Shown here piece after piece: positions 56,401 to 63,924 of a DNA stretch of 64,000 bases. Each line of letters starts with the position of its first letter. Position 1 is the stretch's first letter. The notes beneath the pieces were generated by a model that was given only the letters and a program-made list of their open reading frames with translations, did not search any database and was not told the origin of the DNA. Source of the stretch: Algoriphagus sp. PAP.12 (GTDB lineage: Bacteria > Bacteroidota > Bacteroidia > Cytophagales > Cyclobacteriaceae); assembly GCF_026652115.1 (NCBI RefSeq), contig NZ_JAPPSQ010000001.1:248001-312000 (forward strand), written 5' to 3'. The translations under genes were made by a program, and so were the position numbers.

Positions 56401-56682
56401 CTCAATCGTTTGATAGCCTATAAATGAAAAAATCAAAACAGGATTTTCAGAGCTTGTAGAAATAGAGTATTCTCCATCCAAACCTGTGATAGTACCATTC
56501 TGGGTTCCTTTTTCCAATACAGAAACTCCTGGCATCCCCAAGCCTGTATTGTCGGTTACATTCCCTTTCACTTGGGACTGTGCAAGAGACTGAAATATCA
56601 CAGCCAGCATGAATACAGCCCCTAGCCCCATCCCTCTAATGAAGGTGTGACGGACAGAGATTCTTTGTAAAACGTGTTTCAT
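53449..56682 (-). CDS. SusC/RagA TonB-linked outer-membrane transporter
   Basis: The 1077-residue protein has a signal peptide ending FQSLAQ and a carboxypeptidase-regulatory-like domain at about residues 38-110 (VKGNVTDNTGLGMPGVSV). The TonB-type box DQVVVVGYGTQRK is near 117, and a plug domain with NINIRGFTSINGGGPLIVIDGV is near 172. A barrel follows, ending RKLSFGVNIDL. It is the energised channel partner of the SusD that follows. A TetR-type palindrome lies 83 bases upstream of its start. Confidence 0.95.
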   Translation of the reverse strand: MKHVLQRISVRHTFIRGMGLGAVFMLAVIFQSLAQSQVKGNVTDNTGLGMPGVSVLEKGTQNGTITGLDGEYSISTSSENPVLIFSFIGYQTIEMPVGGQSTINITLKEEDTLLDQVVVVGYGTQRKVNVTGAVDQVSGEDIIDRPIANLVQGLQGMSPGLNITYQGGRPGSVPNINIRGFTSINGGGPLIVIDGVAGNNSDLLRLNPSDIESYSVLRDAASAAIYGARAAFGVILITTKKGQEGKQKITYNNYFSWGKPTVLVEPVTDPYIYSRVLETSTNNTPWDYVNYSDQHYQWAKERSEDPSVEDTRLDPNNPNLWAYMGNNNWYDYFFSPSAFSQNHSLSISGSSGGKVPVSYYVSGDYTNENGLNKLADDYWDRYSLRSRVTANPLSWLNVDNNLNIYQTKRADPTNSITDIYYLQPTDVAVNPDGTWANTSAGRLAGRLTDGGRNEENMFGFHNILRTTGTFLNGDLTVNANASFKREQWKYHRNQTNYNIGYGPEDVRTEGGDGTVIERNGDLSDIILDLYGRYEKTLGDHNFGVLVGYNQQSYTYSTIQAEKRVLISSSLPYIGLTTGDAFIIPTYSTYGTRSVFGRANYSFKNKYILELNGRYDGSSRFPSSNRWGFFPSISGSWLMMDEDFFSGLTNTVSTFKIRASYGSLGNQNVSDFGYIQALPTGLSNYLINGDRQTIITSSPSLAVDPNYYTWEQVVTSNFGLDFGMLADRITGSFDYFVRDTKGMLTDPVELPGVLGTSPPKQNAADLRTKGFELTLGYRDTYGSTANPVNFGMRVVLSDSRSEITKFQNEQNLFSNYRVGQQIGELWGLVNDGMFQSEDEIAQLDQSAIVPWGALDIVPGWPKYVDLNGDGKIEQGLSTDDPKDLQVIGNTQARYRYGANVDVAWSGFDLSVFVQGVGKRDYYPHHYLFWGPYQQPYANIYPWNLDFYRGQADSEALMAQHSQSYIDAGLAEANLDSEYPVLQSWLADNNYGSGLDIPQTKYLLSAAYLRIKNVTLGYTFPEALTDRIKVDRVRVFVSGENLFEFSSIKKFIDPEAINDGYGWAYPFQRKLSFGVNIDL

Positions 56683-56764
56683 AAATTATTCTATTGATTT
56701 GATTCCTCGTCCAATATTTTATTCCAAAAACAAAACAGTATTCACCATTTTAAAAATGGATTTT

Positions 56765-56782
56765 ATTGAATATTCATTCAAT
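56765..56782. promoter_or_regulatory. Candidate TetR operator before susC
   Basis: ATTGAATA, TT and CATTCAAT form a near-perfect palindrome 83 bases upstream of the susC start. The half-sites and an ATTAAAT extension on one side match the site at 58008-58025 next to the tetR gene. Confidence 0.7.
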
Positions 56783-56997
56783 ATTAAATATTGCAAATTA
56801 CTTATCAAAGGAATTTAATTTCATTTCTTAATATCTTAACGAATAATTAATACTGGGAAAGGAAATTTTACACAGAAGAAAAAGCTCGATAATAACTTGC
56901 CTCATTTGGGCCTATCACCCATTAAAAAACGCCCTGACTCTCATGTGAAGAAGGATATTTGGATGGGAGGTTTCGAATTGAAAATTCGCCAAAAACC

Positions 56998-57023
56998 AAA
57001 AAAGCAGCCTATCTGGCTGCTTT
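56998..57023 (-). terminator. Terminator of the metallophosphoesterase gene
   Basis: On the minus strand, AAAGCAGCC and GGCTGCTTT pair around a five-base loop and are followed by T residues. It lies 25 bases beyond the gene's stop codon. Confidence 0.82.
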
Positions 57024-57047
57024 CTGAGATTATTAGGAATCTGAAAT

Positions 57048-57944
57048 CTACATTAATGGGAAATATTCATTTTCAACTTTTCCATCATCATGCAATTTTA
57101 ATATGGCATACCCTGGAGGAGTTTCTAAGTAATACTGTTTGCCAGCAGACTCAGCATCTCCTTCACCCCACCAAAAGCCACTCAATGAACCATTACAGAA
57201 ATAATGTACATCATTGTACCAAGTTCGATCCAATAAATGCTGATGTCCACTTAAGCAAACTCTGACTTTGTCCTTATGCTTGTAAAAAAGCTTTTTGAGT
57301 TCTTTATGATCCTTGTGCTGGCCTCCTACCAAAGCATTGGTGATGGATGTGATAGGAAAATGCGACATGACCAAGGTAGGTTTTCCAGCAGGCAAGCTTT
57401 CCAAGTCCTTTTCTAACCAGGCCATTTGCTCATCGCCCAAACTGATGCCTTCATGATTCCCGTCGATTATAATAAAATGCCAATTTCCCTTATCAAAACT
57501 ATAATAGGCTGCTGGTATTCCCAATCTTTCCACTACATAAGGCTTTCCATACATAGGCTCCTTCTCTTTAGTGGGAACATCCCACCAAGGATCATGATTT
57601 CCAATACAGCTATAAACATCACTTTCTTTGATCTCATTTCGGAACAAATCCCAAACCTCCCACTGCTCAAGCACCCTTTCTCTACTCACACCATCATAGG
57701 ACGCATCATGTATGCTATCACCTCCATTAAGATAAAAGTCAGGATGGTGATTCTTCACCAATTTTAGCCAAGCCAAAGCTCTAGCTGGGACATCCTCCTC
57801 TGGCCTTATATGAACATCAGTAATATGGGCCACAGTCAAATACGATTTTTCTGATTTTGTTTCCGTTTTGGCAGAAATCCCTTGCGTAACAGCCACACCC
57901 GCTGACATCAAGGCTGATTTAGTTATAAAACTTCTTCTTTTCAT
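57048..57944 (-). CDS. Exported calcineurin-like metallophosphoesterase
   Basis: The 298-residue protein has a Tat-like N terminus (MKRRSFITKSALMSAG). The metallophosphoesterase motifs appear in order: HITDVHI near residue 40, LNGGDSIHD, CIGNHDPWWD, MSHFPITS and LSGHQHLLD near 235. These bind two metals. The enzyme is likely periplasmic and hydrolyses a phosphomono- or diester. It is divergent from tetR across 161 bases that contain the candidate operator, and it lies upstream of susC. Confidence 0.86.
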   Translation of the reverse strand: MKRRSFITKSALMSAGVAVTQGISAKTETKSEKSYLTVAHITDVHIRPEEDVPARALAWLKLVKNHHPDFYLNGGDSIHDASYDGVSRERVLEQWEVWDLFRNEIKESDVYSCIGNHDPWWDVPTKEKEPMYGKPYVVERLGIPAAYYSFDKGNWHFIIIDGNHEGISLGDEQMAWLEKDLESLPAGKPTLVMSHFPITSITNALVGGQHKDHKELKKLFYKHKDKVRVCLSGHQHLLDRTWYNDVHYFCNGSLSGFWWGEGDAESAGKQYYLETPPGYAILKLHDDGKVENEYFPLM

Positions 57945-58007
57945 GGTAAATAGTTGGTCATCAATATTGCTTTTTAAGCCATTTGGGTCAATAATAAATG
58001 TATCTTT

Positions 58008-58025
58008 ATTGAATGGTCATTCAAT
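58008..58025. promoter_or_regulatory. Candidate TetR operator before tetR and the phosphoesterase gene
   Basis: ATTGAATG, GT and CATTCAAT form a perfect 18-base palindrome, 81 bases before the tetR start and 64 bases before the divergent phosphoesterase start. The site matches that before susC, including adjacent bases. Confidence 0.75.
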
Positions 58026-58105
58026 ATTAAATGTTGTTATTTTTTAAACAAAAGAACAATGGTTAAAAAGAAAGTTGATTAACTTAGTTTTATTATTTAT
58101 TTACC

Positions 58106-58690
58106 ATGAGCACCAGAGTTTCCGCAGATAGGAAAAAAGAAATCATCCATGGCTTTTATGAGCTGGCAAAGGTCAATGGAATTGAAAACACTTCCATAGC
58201 TAAAATTGGAAAACATCTAGGAATGCCCCCCAGCTTGATTATGCATTATTTCCCGACTCGGGACATTCTGATTTCAAATCTTATCTCTTTTATTCTTAAG
58301 AGGATTCTTAAAATCTACACTCCGATTATCAAGGAGTTGAGAGCTCAGAATTATACCGATCCTGATACTTTCACGGACAGATTGTTTTCGAGAGATTGGA
58401 ATTTGTTGGTCGATGATGGTGTGTTTTACAGTTGCTTCAGTTTGATTTTCAGGAATGAAATGATCAAAAAAGAGTTTCGAAATCTTCACCTCAAGCTCAG
58501 GGATGATTTAAAAGAAATCCTGGACCAAGATGAAAACCTAAGGAAAAAAAATACAGCCTTACTTTCAGAACAGATTTTTGTAATAGTAGAAGGAGCCTAC
58601 TATTATCTTTCAATGGTGGAGGATCAGGAGGAATACCAAGAAAAAGTCAAAATTTTTAAAGATCAAGTTCATCAACTTTTGAAGCCTTAA
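58106..58690 (+). CDS. TetR-family transcriptional regulator
   Basis: The 194-residue protein has an N-terminal TetR helix-turn-helix at about residues 10-55 (IIHGFYELAKVNGIENTSIA, KIGKHLGMPPSLIMHYFPTR) and a variable helical ligand-binding domain. It is probably a homodimeric repressor. Matching palindromes lie in its own promoter region and before susC, so it likely controls the phosphoesterase gene, the susC operon and itself. BetI, which governs choline genes in other bacteria, is also TetR-type, but similarity beyond the family is not evident by eye. Confidence 0.86.
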   Translation: MSTRVSADRKKEIIHGFYELAKVNGIENTSIAKIGKHLGMPPSLIMHYFPTRDILISNLISFILKRILKIYTPIIKELRAQNYTDPDTFTDRLFSRDWNLLVDDGVFYSCFSLIFRNEMIKKEFRNLHLKLRDDLKEILDQDENLRKKNTALLSEQIFVIVEGAYYYLSMVEDQEEYQEKVKIFKDQVHQLLKP

Positions 58691-58812
58691 TAGTTTACAA
58701 GCCAATTAATTAGTTGGCATTTCATATTTTAAGTCTCTGAGGTTTATCTTCCACAAAGTCCTATCTTTTCATGGATTTTTCCGTTTAGTCCATCAAACCC
58801 GGTATTTACGAA

Positions 58813-59265
58813 ATGAAAAACGTTTTTGAACCTGAAGTTACAGAAGAACTAATTGATAGAATTAATTCCCTAACACCAGAAACACAACCCAAATGGGGAA
58901 AAATGAGTGTAGATCAGATGTTGGCTCATTGCTCCGTAGCCTATGAAATGGCATTTACTAACAAACATCCCAAACCCAATGGGCTAATGCGATTTTTACT
59001 CAAGTCTTTTGTCAAAAATGGTGTCGTCAATGAAAAGCCCTATCCAAAAAACTCTCGGACTGCTCCTGCCTTCATCATTGCCGATCATAGAGATTTTGAA
59101 AAAGAAAAAGATCAATTGATCTCTTATCTGAATCATACTCAGAATTTGGGTTCTGATCATTTTGAAGGAAAAGAATCACTCTCTTTTGGCCCAATGACCT
59201 CATTGGAGTGGAATAATCTATTCTACAAGCACCTAGATCATCATTTGACTCAATTTGGAGTATGA
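58813..59265 (+). CDS. DUF1569 (DinB-like) protein
   Basis: The 150-residue cytoplasmic protein resembles the DUF1569/DinB-like four-helix bundles. WGKMSVDQMLAHCSVAYEMAF is near residue 36, and the C-terminal FGPMTSLEWNNLFYKHLDHHLTQFG carries potential metal-binding histidines. The function is unknown. It overlaps the following VOC gene by 4 bases (ATGA-type), so the two are cotranscribed. Confidence 0.8.
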   Translation: MKNVFEPEVTEELIDRINSLTPETQPKWGKMSVDQMLAHCSVAYEMAFTNKHPKPNGLMRFLLKSFVKNGVVNEKPYPKNSRTAPAFIIADHRDFEKEKDQLISYLNHTQNLGSDHFEGKESLSFGPMTSLEWNNLFYKHLDHHLTQFGV

Positions 59266-59630
59266 TCCAGCCAGGAAAATCCATCCGAACATTTATCGGT
59301 TCCAAAAATTTTGAAGAAAGTTGCCGGTTTTATCAGACTTTAGAATTCCAACTCAATCATCATGGAAAAGGCTTTGCCTATGTCTCTATAAGCCCTGAAA
59401 TTGGTTTTTATCTTCAGGATTATTATGTGAAAACTTGGTGTGAAAATAGCATGGTCTTTTTAGAGGTAGAGGATCTTGAAAAATACCTGGAAAAAATCCT
59501 GAACTTGGACTTACCTGAAAAATTCCCCGGAGTTAAGGTTTCTCCTATTAGAAAAGACAGTTGGGGAGATGAGTTTTTTATACACGATCCTGCGGGAGTA
59601 CTTTGGCATATCGGCCAATTTAAACACTAA
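59262..59630 (+). CDS. VOC-family (glyoxalase/bleomycin-resistance-like) protein
   Basis: The 122-residue protein shows the paired beta-alpha-beta layout of the vicinal oxygen chelate fold (FIGSKNFEESCRFYQTLEFQLN, MVFLEVEDLEKYLEKIL, FFIHDPAGVLWHIGQF). Members bind metals, drugs or small metabolites. The substrate is unknown. It overlaps the DUF1569 gene start-to-stop. Confidence 0.78.
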   Translation: MIQPGKSIRTFIGSKNFEESCRFYQTLEFQLNHHGKGFAYVSISPEIGFYLQDYYVKTWCENSMVFLEVEDLEKYLEKILNLDLPEKFPGVKVSPIRKDSWGDEFFIHDPAGVLWHIGQFKH

Positions 59631-59733
59631 AGTATCAACCAAATACAGAAACCTATCAATTAGTTATATTTCCTAAAAAGTCAGGATTTATAAGAATAAT
59701 TGCCTAATTTTTAGGACACTAAACTCTATAACC

Positions 59734-60345
59734 ATGAAAAAACTACTCGCGATTACACTTTTTGCTTTTTCTGTGGTCTTTTCCTCATTGGCTCAAGAAG
59801 GAACACCAATGCATGAATTCAATAAATTCATGGCCAAAAATTTGAAATATGGTACCGAATTGAGAAAGGAGAGCATAGAAGGACCTGTCACTATTTCATT
59901 GAATATTGACGAAAATGGGGAATTGAAAAACCAGCCAGAATTAGTAGCAGGAAATGAAAAATTAGCAGAGGAAGTCTTTGCAAGTTTTGACAAGATGGAA
60001 GAATCCGGATTTTCACAATATATCGACCAGGATTTATATGGAAAAGAAGTATTGGTCAGTGTAGAATTCTATTTAAGCAAAGGAAAAAAGACAGGCTTAA
60101 ATATTCCAAAACCTCCTGTAAACGAAAAAACTGAGTTGGAAAAACTTAATAAAGCGATTGCTGAAAACCCGTATTTCCCAAACTACTACAAAAAAAGAGC
60201 TGAGTTTTATGAATTTATGGGCAAGAATGTTCAGGCCCAATTAGATACAGAATATGCGGAGTTATTAGACGAAAAAAATATTACAAACATCGTCGTTGTA
60301 GGCTATCAAGCCAATGACGTCCAACGAAAACTGAAAAGCGAATAA
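59734..60345 (+). CDS. Exported TonB-C-like and TPR protein
   Basis: The 203-residue protein has a signal peptide ending FSSLAQ. A TonB-C-terminal-like region follows (LKYGTELRKESIEGPVTISLN, IDENGELKNQPELVAG), then a TPR-like tail (KLNKAIAENPYFPNYYKKRAEFY). The architecture matches the protein at 46198, including the NPY-containing TPR start, suggesting an expanded paralogous family. The end contains TNIVVVGYQAND, similar to plug-domain motifs. The function is unknown. Confidence 0.72.
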   Translation: MKKLLAITLFAFSVVFSSLAQEGTPMHEFNKFMAKNLKYGTELRKESIEGPVTISLNIDENGELKNQPELVAGNEKLAEEVFASFDKMEESGFSQYIDQDLYGKEVLVSVEFYLSKGKKTGLNIPKPPVNEKTELEKLNKAIAENPYFPNYYKKRAEFYEFMGKNVQAQLDTEYAELLDEKNITNIVVVGYQANDVQRKLKSE

Positions 60346-60364
60346 TTACCCTCCTCTTTAAAAC

Positions 60365-60399
60365 AAAGCACTTCGAAAAGGAATCGGAGTGCTTTTTTT
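60365..60399 (+). terminator. Terminator of the TonB-C/TPR gene
   Basis: AAAGCACTTCGA and TCGGAGTGCTTT form an imperfect stem followed by a T-run, 20 bases after the stop codon. Confidence 0.8.
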
Positions 60400-60463
60400 G
60401 TTCTTGACTGTTTTTCCTTTGCTCAAAGGTTTCATAAGTTTATTCATTCAAACTATTTCAAAA

Positions 60464-60964
60464 ATGAAGCAATCCTGTCATATTCATCTATTTCTATTGA
60501 TCTTATCCTTTTCTTGTGCTGAAAAGCAGGAGGAAATTAAAGTAGAGGAATCTGTAGAATTTTTGGAAGAATCAGATGGGACTTCTTTGGATGAATTCCC
60601 TGAAACCATTGAAGTGCCAATTACCATTGGTGATAATTCGAGGACATCATTAGACTGGAATGGCACTTATTTGGGAAACTTACCTTGCGCCAGCTGTGAA
60701 GGAATTGAAACAAAACTCACCTTAAATACAGACGGAACCTATCATTATACCACCCACTACTTTGGGCTAAATGATGCGTTGGAGCATGAATTTTTAGGCA
60801 AATTCACTTGGGATGAAACAGGCTCCATTATCACCCTTCAAGGCGTGAATGGCATTCCAGGAAAATATAAAGTTGGAGAAAACCAGCTTTGGCATCTTGA
60901 TATGAATGGAAACCGAATCACAGGTGATTTAGCAGATCGCTATATTTTGAAAAAGCAGTTTTGA
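60464..60964 (+). CDS. NlpE-like lipoprotein
   Basis: The 166-residue lipoprotein has a lipobox LSFSC at about residue 18 and an acidic linker. Residues about 65-165 form an NlpE N-terminal-like barrel, with WNGTYLGNLPCASCEGIETKL carrying the CxxC pair near 76-79 and DGTYHYTTHYFG. NlpE senses envelope and copper stress in enterobacteria, but here only resemblance is seen. ATG 60464 is chosen because it begins the signal; an ATG at 60389 adds 25 residues and overlaps the preceding terminator. Confidence 0.78.
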   Translation: MKQSCHIHLFLLILSFSCAEKQEEIKVEESVEFLEESDGTSLDEFPETIEVPITIGDNSRTSLDWNGTYLGNLPCASCEGIETKLTLNTDGTYHYTTHYFGLNDALEHEFLGKFTWDETGSIITLQGVNGIPGKYKVGENQLWHLDMNGNRITGDLADRYILKKQF

Positions 60965-61897
60965 TTATTTAAATCTTACAACCTTCCCATGTGCTTTGGA
61001 AGTCATTTCTTGTGGAATTGACTCAGTGATCTCATTGAAAAGCAGCTCCACCAGTTTTTGCTTTAAGTAACTTCTATTCAAAATAATACTTACCTCTCGA
61101 GTTGGAGACTCACCTTCAAAAGGTCTTAGTCTGGTTTTTTCCTCTTCTGAAAGTTCATCAGTTGCGAGCTCAGGGAGCAAGGTCAAACCCTGATAGCGGT
61201 TCACCATGTTTTTCAAGCCTTCCAAAGAACCGCTTTCATAGTGGAAGTTTTGATGTCCACTATTGGTTTGGTCACAGAAATTGATCACCTGATCTCTGAA
61301 ACAATGACCCTGCTGCATGATCCAAAGTTCATCCGACTTAATCTGATCCACCCGTACCGATTTCTGAGCCAACAAAGAATGGTTTTTTGAGAGGTAAACG
61401 TAGAATTTCTCGTAAAACATAGGTTTTTCGACAATACCCGGCTCTCCGACCGGAGTAACGATAATCCCCAAATCCAACTCGTCATTCTTGAGTTTTCGAA
61501 TGACCTCCTCAGTCACCATTTCCTGAACTTCCAATTTGACATTGGGATAATTCTCCAAAAATTTCCTAACAAACCGATGCAGAAGATATGGTGCCAAAGT
61601 CGGAATAATCCCCAATTTAATAGTACCCGAAATGTCCCCTTTCAGTTGGGCAACTAATTCTAAAATCCCTTTGCTTTCAGAGACAACCTTTTTTGCCTGC
61701 GCAATAATCTGAACCCCAATCTCAGTAGGAATCACAGGCATTTTACTTCGATCAAACAAGATCACACCCAATTCTCGCTCCAATTTGCTCAATTGCGCAC
61801 TCAATGTCGGCTGGGTTACAAAGCAAGATTCGGCTGCCTGGCCAAAATGTCGGTACTTATCTACTGCGATCAAATATTCTAGTTGCTGAATTGTCAT
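60965..61897 (-). CDS. oxyR: Hydrogen-peroxide-responsive regulator OxyR
   Basis: The 310-residue LysR-type regulator has an N-terminal winged helix (HFGQAAESCFVTQPTLSAQLSKLE). Its sensing cysteines are Cys199 and Cys208 in QGHCFRDQVINFC, the same numbers as in E. coli OxyR, and oxidation to a disulfide would activate it. It stands alone, convergent with the NlpE-like gene. Its targets are not identifiable here; sodA is about 54 kb away in this window. Confidence 0.93.
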   Translation of the reverse strand: MTIQQLEYLIAVDKYRHFGQAAESCFVTQPTLSAQLSKLERELGVILFDRSKMPVIPTEIGVQIIAQAKKVVSESKGILELVAQLKGDISGTIKLGIIPTLAPYLLHRFVRKFLENYPNVKLEVQEMVTEEVIRKLKNDELDLGIIVTPVGEPGIVEKPMFYEKFYVYLSKNHSLLAQKSVRVDQIKSDELWIMQQGHCFRDQVINFCDQTNSGHQNFHYESGSLEGLKNMVNRYQGLTLLPELATDELSEEEKTRLRPFEGESPTREVSIILNRSYLKQKLVELLFNEITESIPQEMTSKAHGKVVRFK

Positions 61898-62085
61898 TTC
61901 TTCGGGGTTACAATGCTAATTTAGAAAAAGCTAGATAGGTTCAACAGCCGAATTCTTTTTGCTTTCCGTCAATTCATCCATTTTTTTCTGTCCATCATCC
62001 CAATCGACTTCTCTTTCCTAAAGATTTCCAGTATTTTATGTTTTTGGATAGACCAAAAACAATCAAACCCAAAACCTTAATAAAC

Positions 62086-63387
62086 ATGTCAAAATCAAAT
62101 TTTTCAAGGAGAAAATTTATCGGAACCAGTCTCCTTACTGGAGCCGGCTTAGGATTGGCTCCTCAGTTTTCATTTGCTTCTTCAGCCAAAAAAGCATCAG
62201 ACTCCAGTATCAACCTAGGGTTTATCGGAGTAGGCAGACAAGCAATGGGCTTACTAAATCGCTTTATGGCATTACCGGAAATTGAAGTTCTGGCGGCTGC
62301 CGATGTCTATGAAGTGAAGCGAGAAAGATTTATCCAGAGAGTCAAAAAAAATTATGCAGATCGAGGTACTTCCGCTCCTGATCTCAAGGTATACGAAGAC
62401 TACCAAGATCTTTTGGCAAACCCTGAAATAGACGCTGTTGTTATTGCTACACCGGATCATTGGCATGCCAAAATCGCTATAGATGCCTGCAAGGCCAAGA
62501 AGGATATTTATCTGGAAAAGCCATTGACATTTACAATTGTCGAAGGACAAGAATTGGTAAAAGCAGTGCGGGAAAATTCGATTGTCTTGGCTGTGGGAAG
62601 CATGCAAAGATCCGCTGTCAATTTTCAAACTGCAGTGGCACATGTACAAAAAGGAAAACTGGGTAATTTGAAGCAAGTTTTAGCTCATGTTGGAGAAAAC
62701 CCATTTCCAAAACCTTACGATCTTCCTAAAGAAACGGTCCCTGCTGGATTGAATTGGGAAATGTGGACAGGCCCTCTTCCTAATATTTCATACAATCCTG
62801 AATTGGATCCACCAATTTCTTTAAACCCTGAAGAAAATGAAAAGTATTGGGGTGCTTGGAGATGGTATGAGGAAACAGGTGGCGGGCTGATGACTGACTG
62901 GGGAGCTCATATGATTGATGTGGCCCAATGGGGAATGGGAATGGATAGAAATGGTCCTGTCGAAATCATCCCTCCAGCTGGAGACAAGCCTTTGATTTAT
63001 AAGTATGCGAATGGATTAGAACTCTGGATAACCGCATTTGATGAAGGTAGACAAGGAGTGAAGTTTATTGGTGAAAAAGGATGGATCAAGGTTTCCAGAG
63101 GCAATTATGACTCTTCTATCCCAGAACTTGCGTTGGAAGACAAGCCAGAAAACTTCAATTATGATCAGCATTACATAGATTTTGTAGAATCCATCAATCG
63201 AAGAAAAGACCCGATTGTACCTGTAGAAATCGGACATAGCTCCTGTTCAACTTGTACCCTAGGTAATATCGCCCATCAGTTAGGAAGACCTTTGAAGTGG
63301 GATCCTGTAGCTCAAAATTTTGGAGACGATTATGAGGCAAATACCAAATTGCATTACGTTTATCAACACGGAATATCGCTCACTTAG
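62086..63387 (+). CDS. Tat-exported Gfo/Idh/MocA-family oxidoreductase
   Basis: The 433-residue protein has a twin-arginine signal (NFSRRKFIGTS) near residues 5-15. The NAD(P)-binding domain has LGFIGVGRQAMGLL and VVIATPDHWHAKIAIDACKA KKDIYLEKP split over about residues 45-150. A C-terminal domain follows (WRWYEETGGGLMTDWGAHMIDVAQW). Exported members process sugars or cyclitols and are common in Bacteroidota. ATG 62086 fits the Tat signal; an ATG at 62038 adds 16 residues before it. No metabolic partner lies adjacent. Confidence 0.87.
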   Translation: MSKSNFSRRKFIGTSLLTGAGLGLAPQFSFASSAKKASDSSINLGFIGVGRQAMGLLNRFMALPEIEVLAAADVYEVKRERFIQRVKKNYADRGTSAPDLKVYEDYQDLLANPEIDAVVIATPDHWHAKIAIDACKAKKDIYLEKPLTFTIVEGQELVKAVRENSIVLAVGSMQRSAVNFQTAVAHVQKGKLGNLKQVLAHVGENPFPKPYDLPKETVPAGLNWEMWTGPLPNISYNPELDPPISLNPEENEKYWGAWRWYEETGGGLMTDWGAHMIDVAQWGMGMDRNGPVEIIPPAGDKPLIYKYANGLELWITAFDEGRQGVKFIGEKGWIKVSRGNYDSSIPELALEDKPENFNYDQHYIDFVESINRRKDPIVPVEIGHSSCSTCTLGNIAHQLGRPLKWDPVAQNFGDDYEANTKLHYVYQHGISLT

Positions 63388-63480
63388 TCAGAAATAGCTG
63401 ATTTAATAAAAAAAGAGATTAATCGAGGAGAGTTTTCTATTTCCATAGATTCAAATTAAATTGAGTCAAATTTAGATTTT

Positions 63481-63924
63481 ATGGCAAACCTTAGAGAACT
63501 CTCCCTTTTACTTTATACCAATTCCAGACTTTTAATTCAAGCTATTCAGTCTCGGTTGAATGAATTTGAAATCACTTATCCACAGTACCTTACCTTGGCA
63601 GTTCTTTGGGAAGAAGACGGGCAATACGTCAACCAAATCGGACAAAAATTAGCCTTGGATTCTGGCACCCTTACTCCTTTGATAAAAAAGTTGGAATCTC
63701 ACAATTATGTAAAAAGGGTCAGAAGCGAAGAGGATGAGCGTAAAGTGAAAGTAGAACTTACCTATCCCGGCAAAACCCTTCAATCCAAAATCAACGCCGC
63801 TTTGCATCGTTTGGAAATTGATTTTGGCGGGGAGGAAAATATCGAAGTGGGTACTTTTATCACTGCCATGGAATTGCTTCAAGGCAAAATCAAAGGCTTC
63901 CAGGAAGAGGAAAATAAGGATTGA
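63481..63924 (+). CDS. MarR-family regulator resembling OhrR
   Basis: The 147-residue winged-helix protein matches the OhrR/MgrA branch of MarR (LLLYTNSRLLIQAIQSRL, ITYPQYLTLAVLWEEDGQYV, LALDSGTLTPLIKKLE, RSEEDERKVKVELT). The N-terminal reactive cysteine typical of OhrR is replaced (ELSLLLYT reads Ser where LCFALY is usual), so peroxide sensing by that residue is unlikely. It stands directly before the end of a convergent oxidoreductase gene, which might be its target. Confidence 0.82.
   Translation: MANLRELSLLLYTNSRLLIQAIQSRLNEFEITYPQYLTLAVLWEEDGQYVNQIGQKLALDSGTLTPLIKKLESHNYVKRVRSEEDERKVKVELTYPGKTLQSKINAALHRLEIDFGGEENIEVGTFITAMELLQGKIKGFQEEENKD

Larger units (their letters stand above)
56683..57047. 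other. susC upstream region
   Basis: This 365-base gap holds the candidate TetR operator at 56765-56782, the presumed susC promoter and the terminator of the phosphoesterase gene at 56998-57023. A 122-codon open frame over 56897-57265 is antisense to the phosphoesterase gene and shows no protein features. Confidence 0.6.

Noticed and set aside
56897-57265. 122-codon open frame upstream of susC
   Set aside because: It overlaps the metallophosphoesterase gene on the other strand and its terminator, with no family match.
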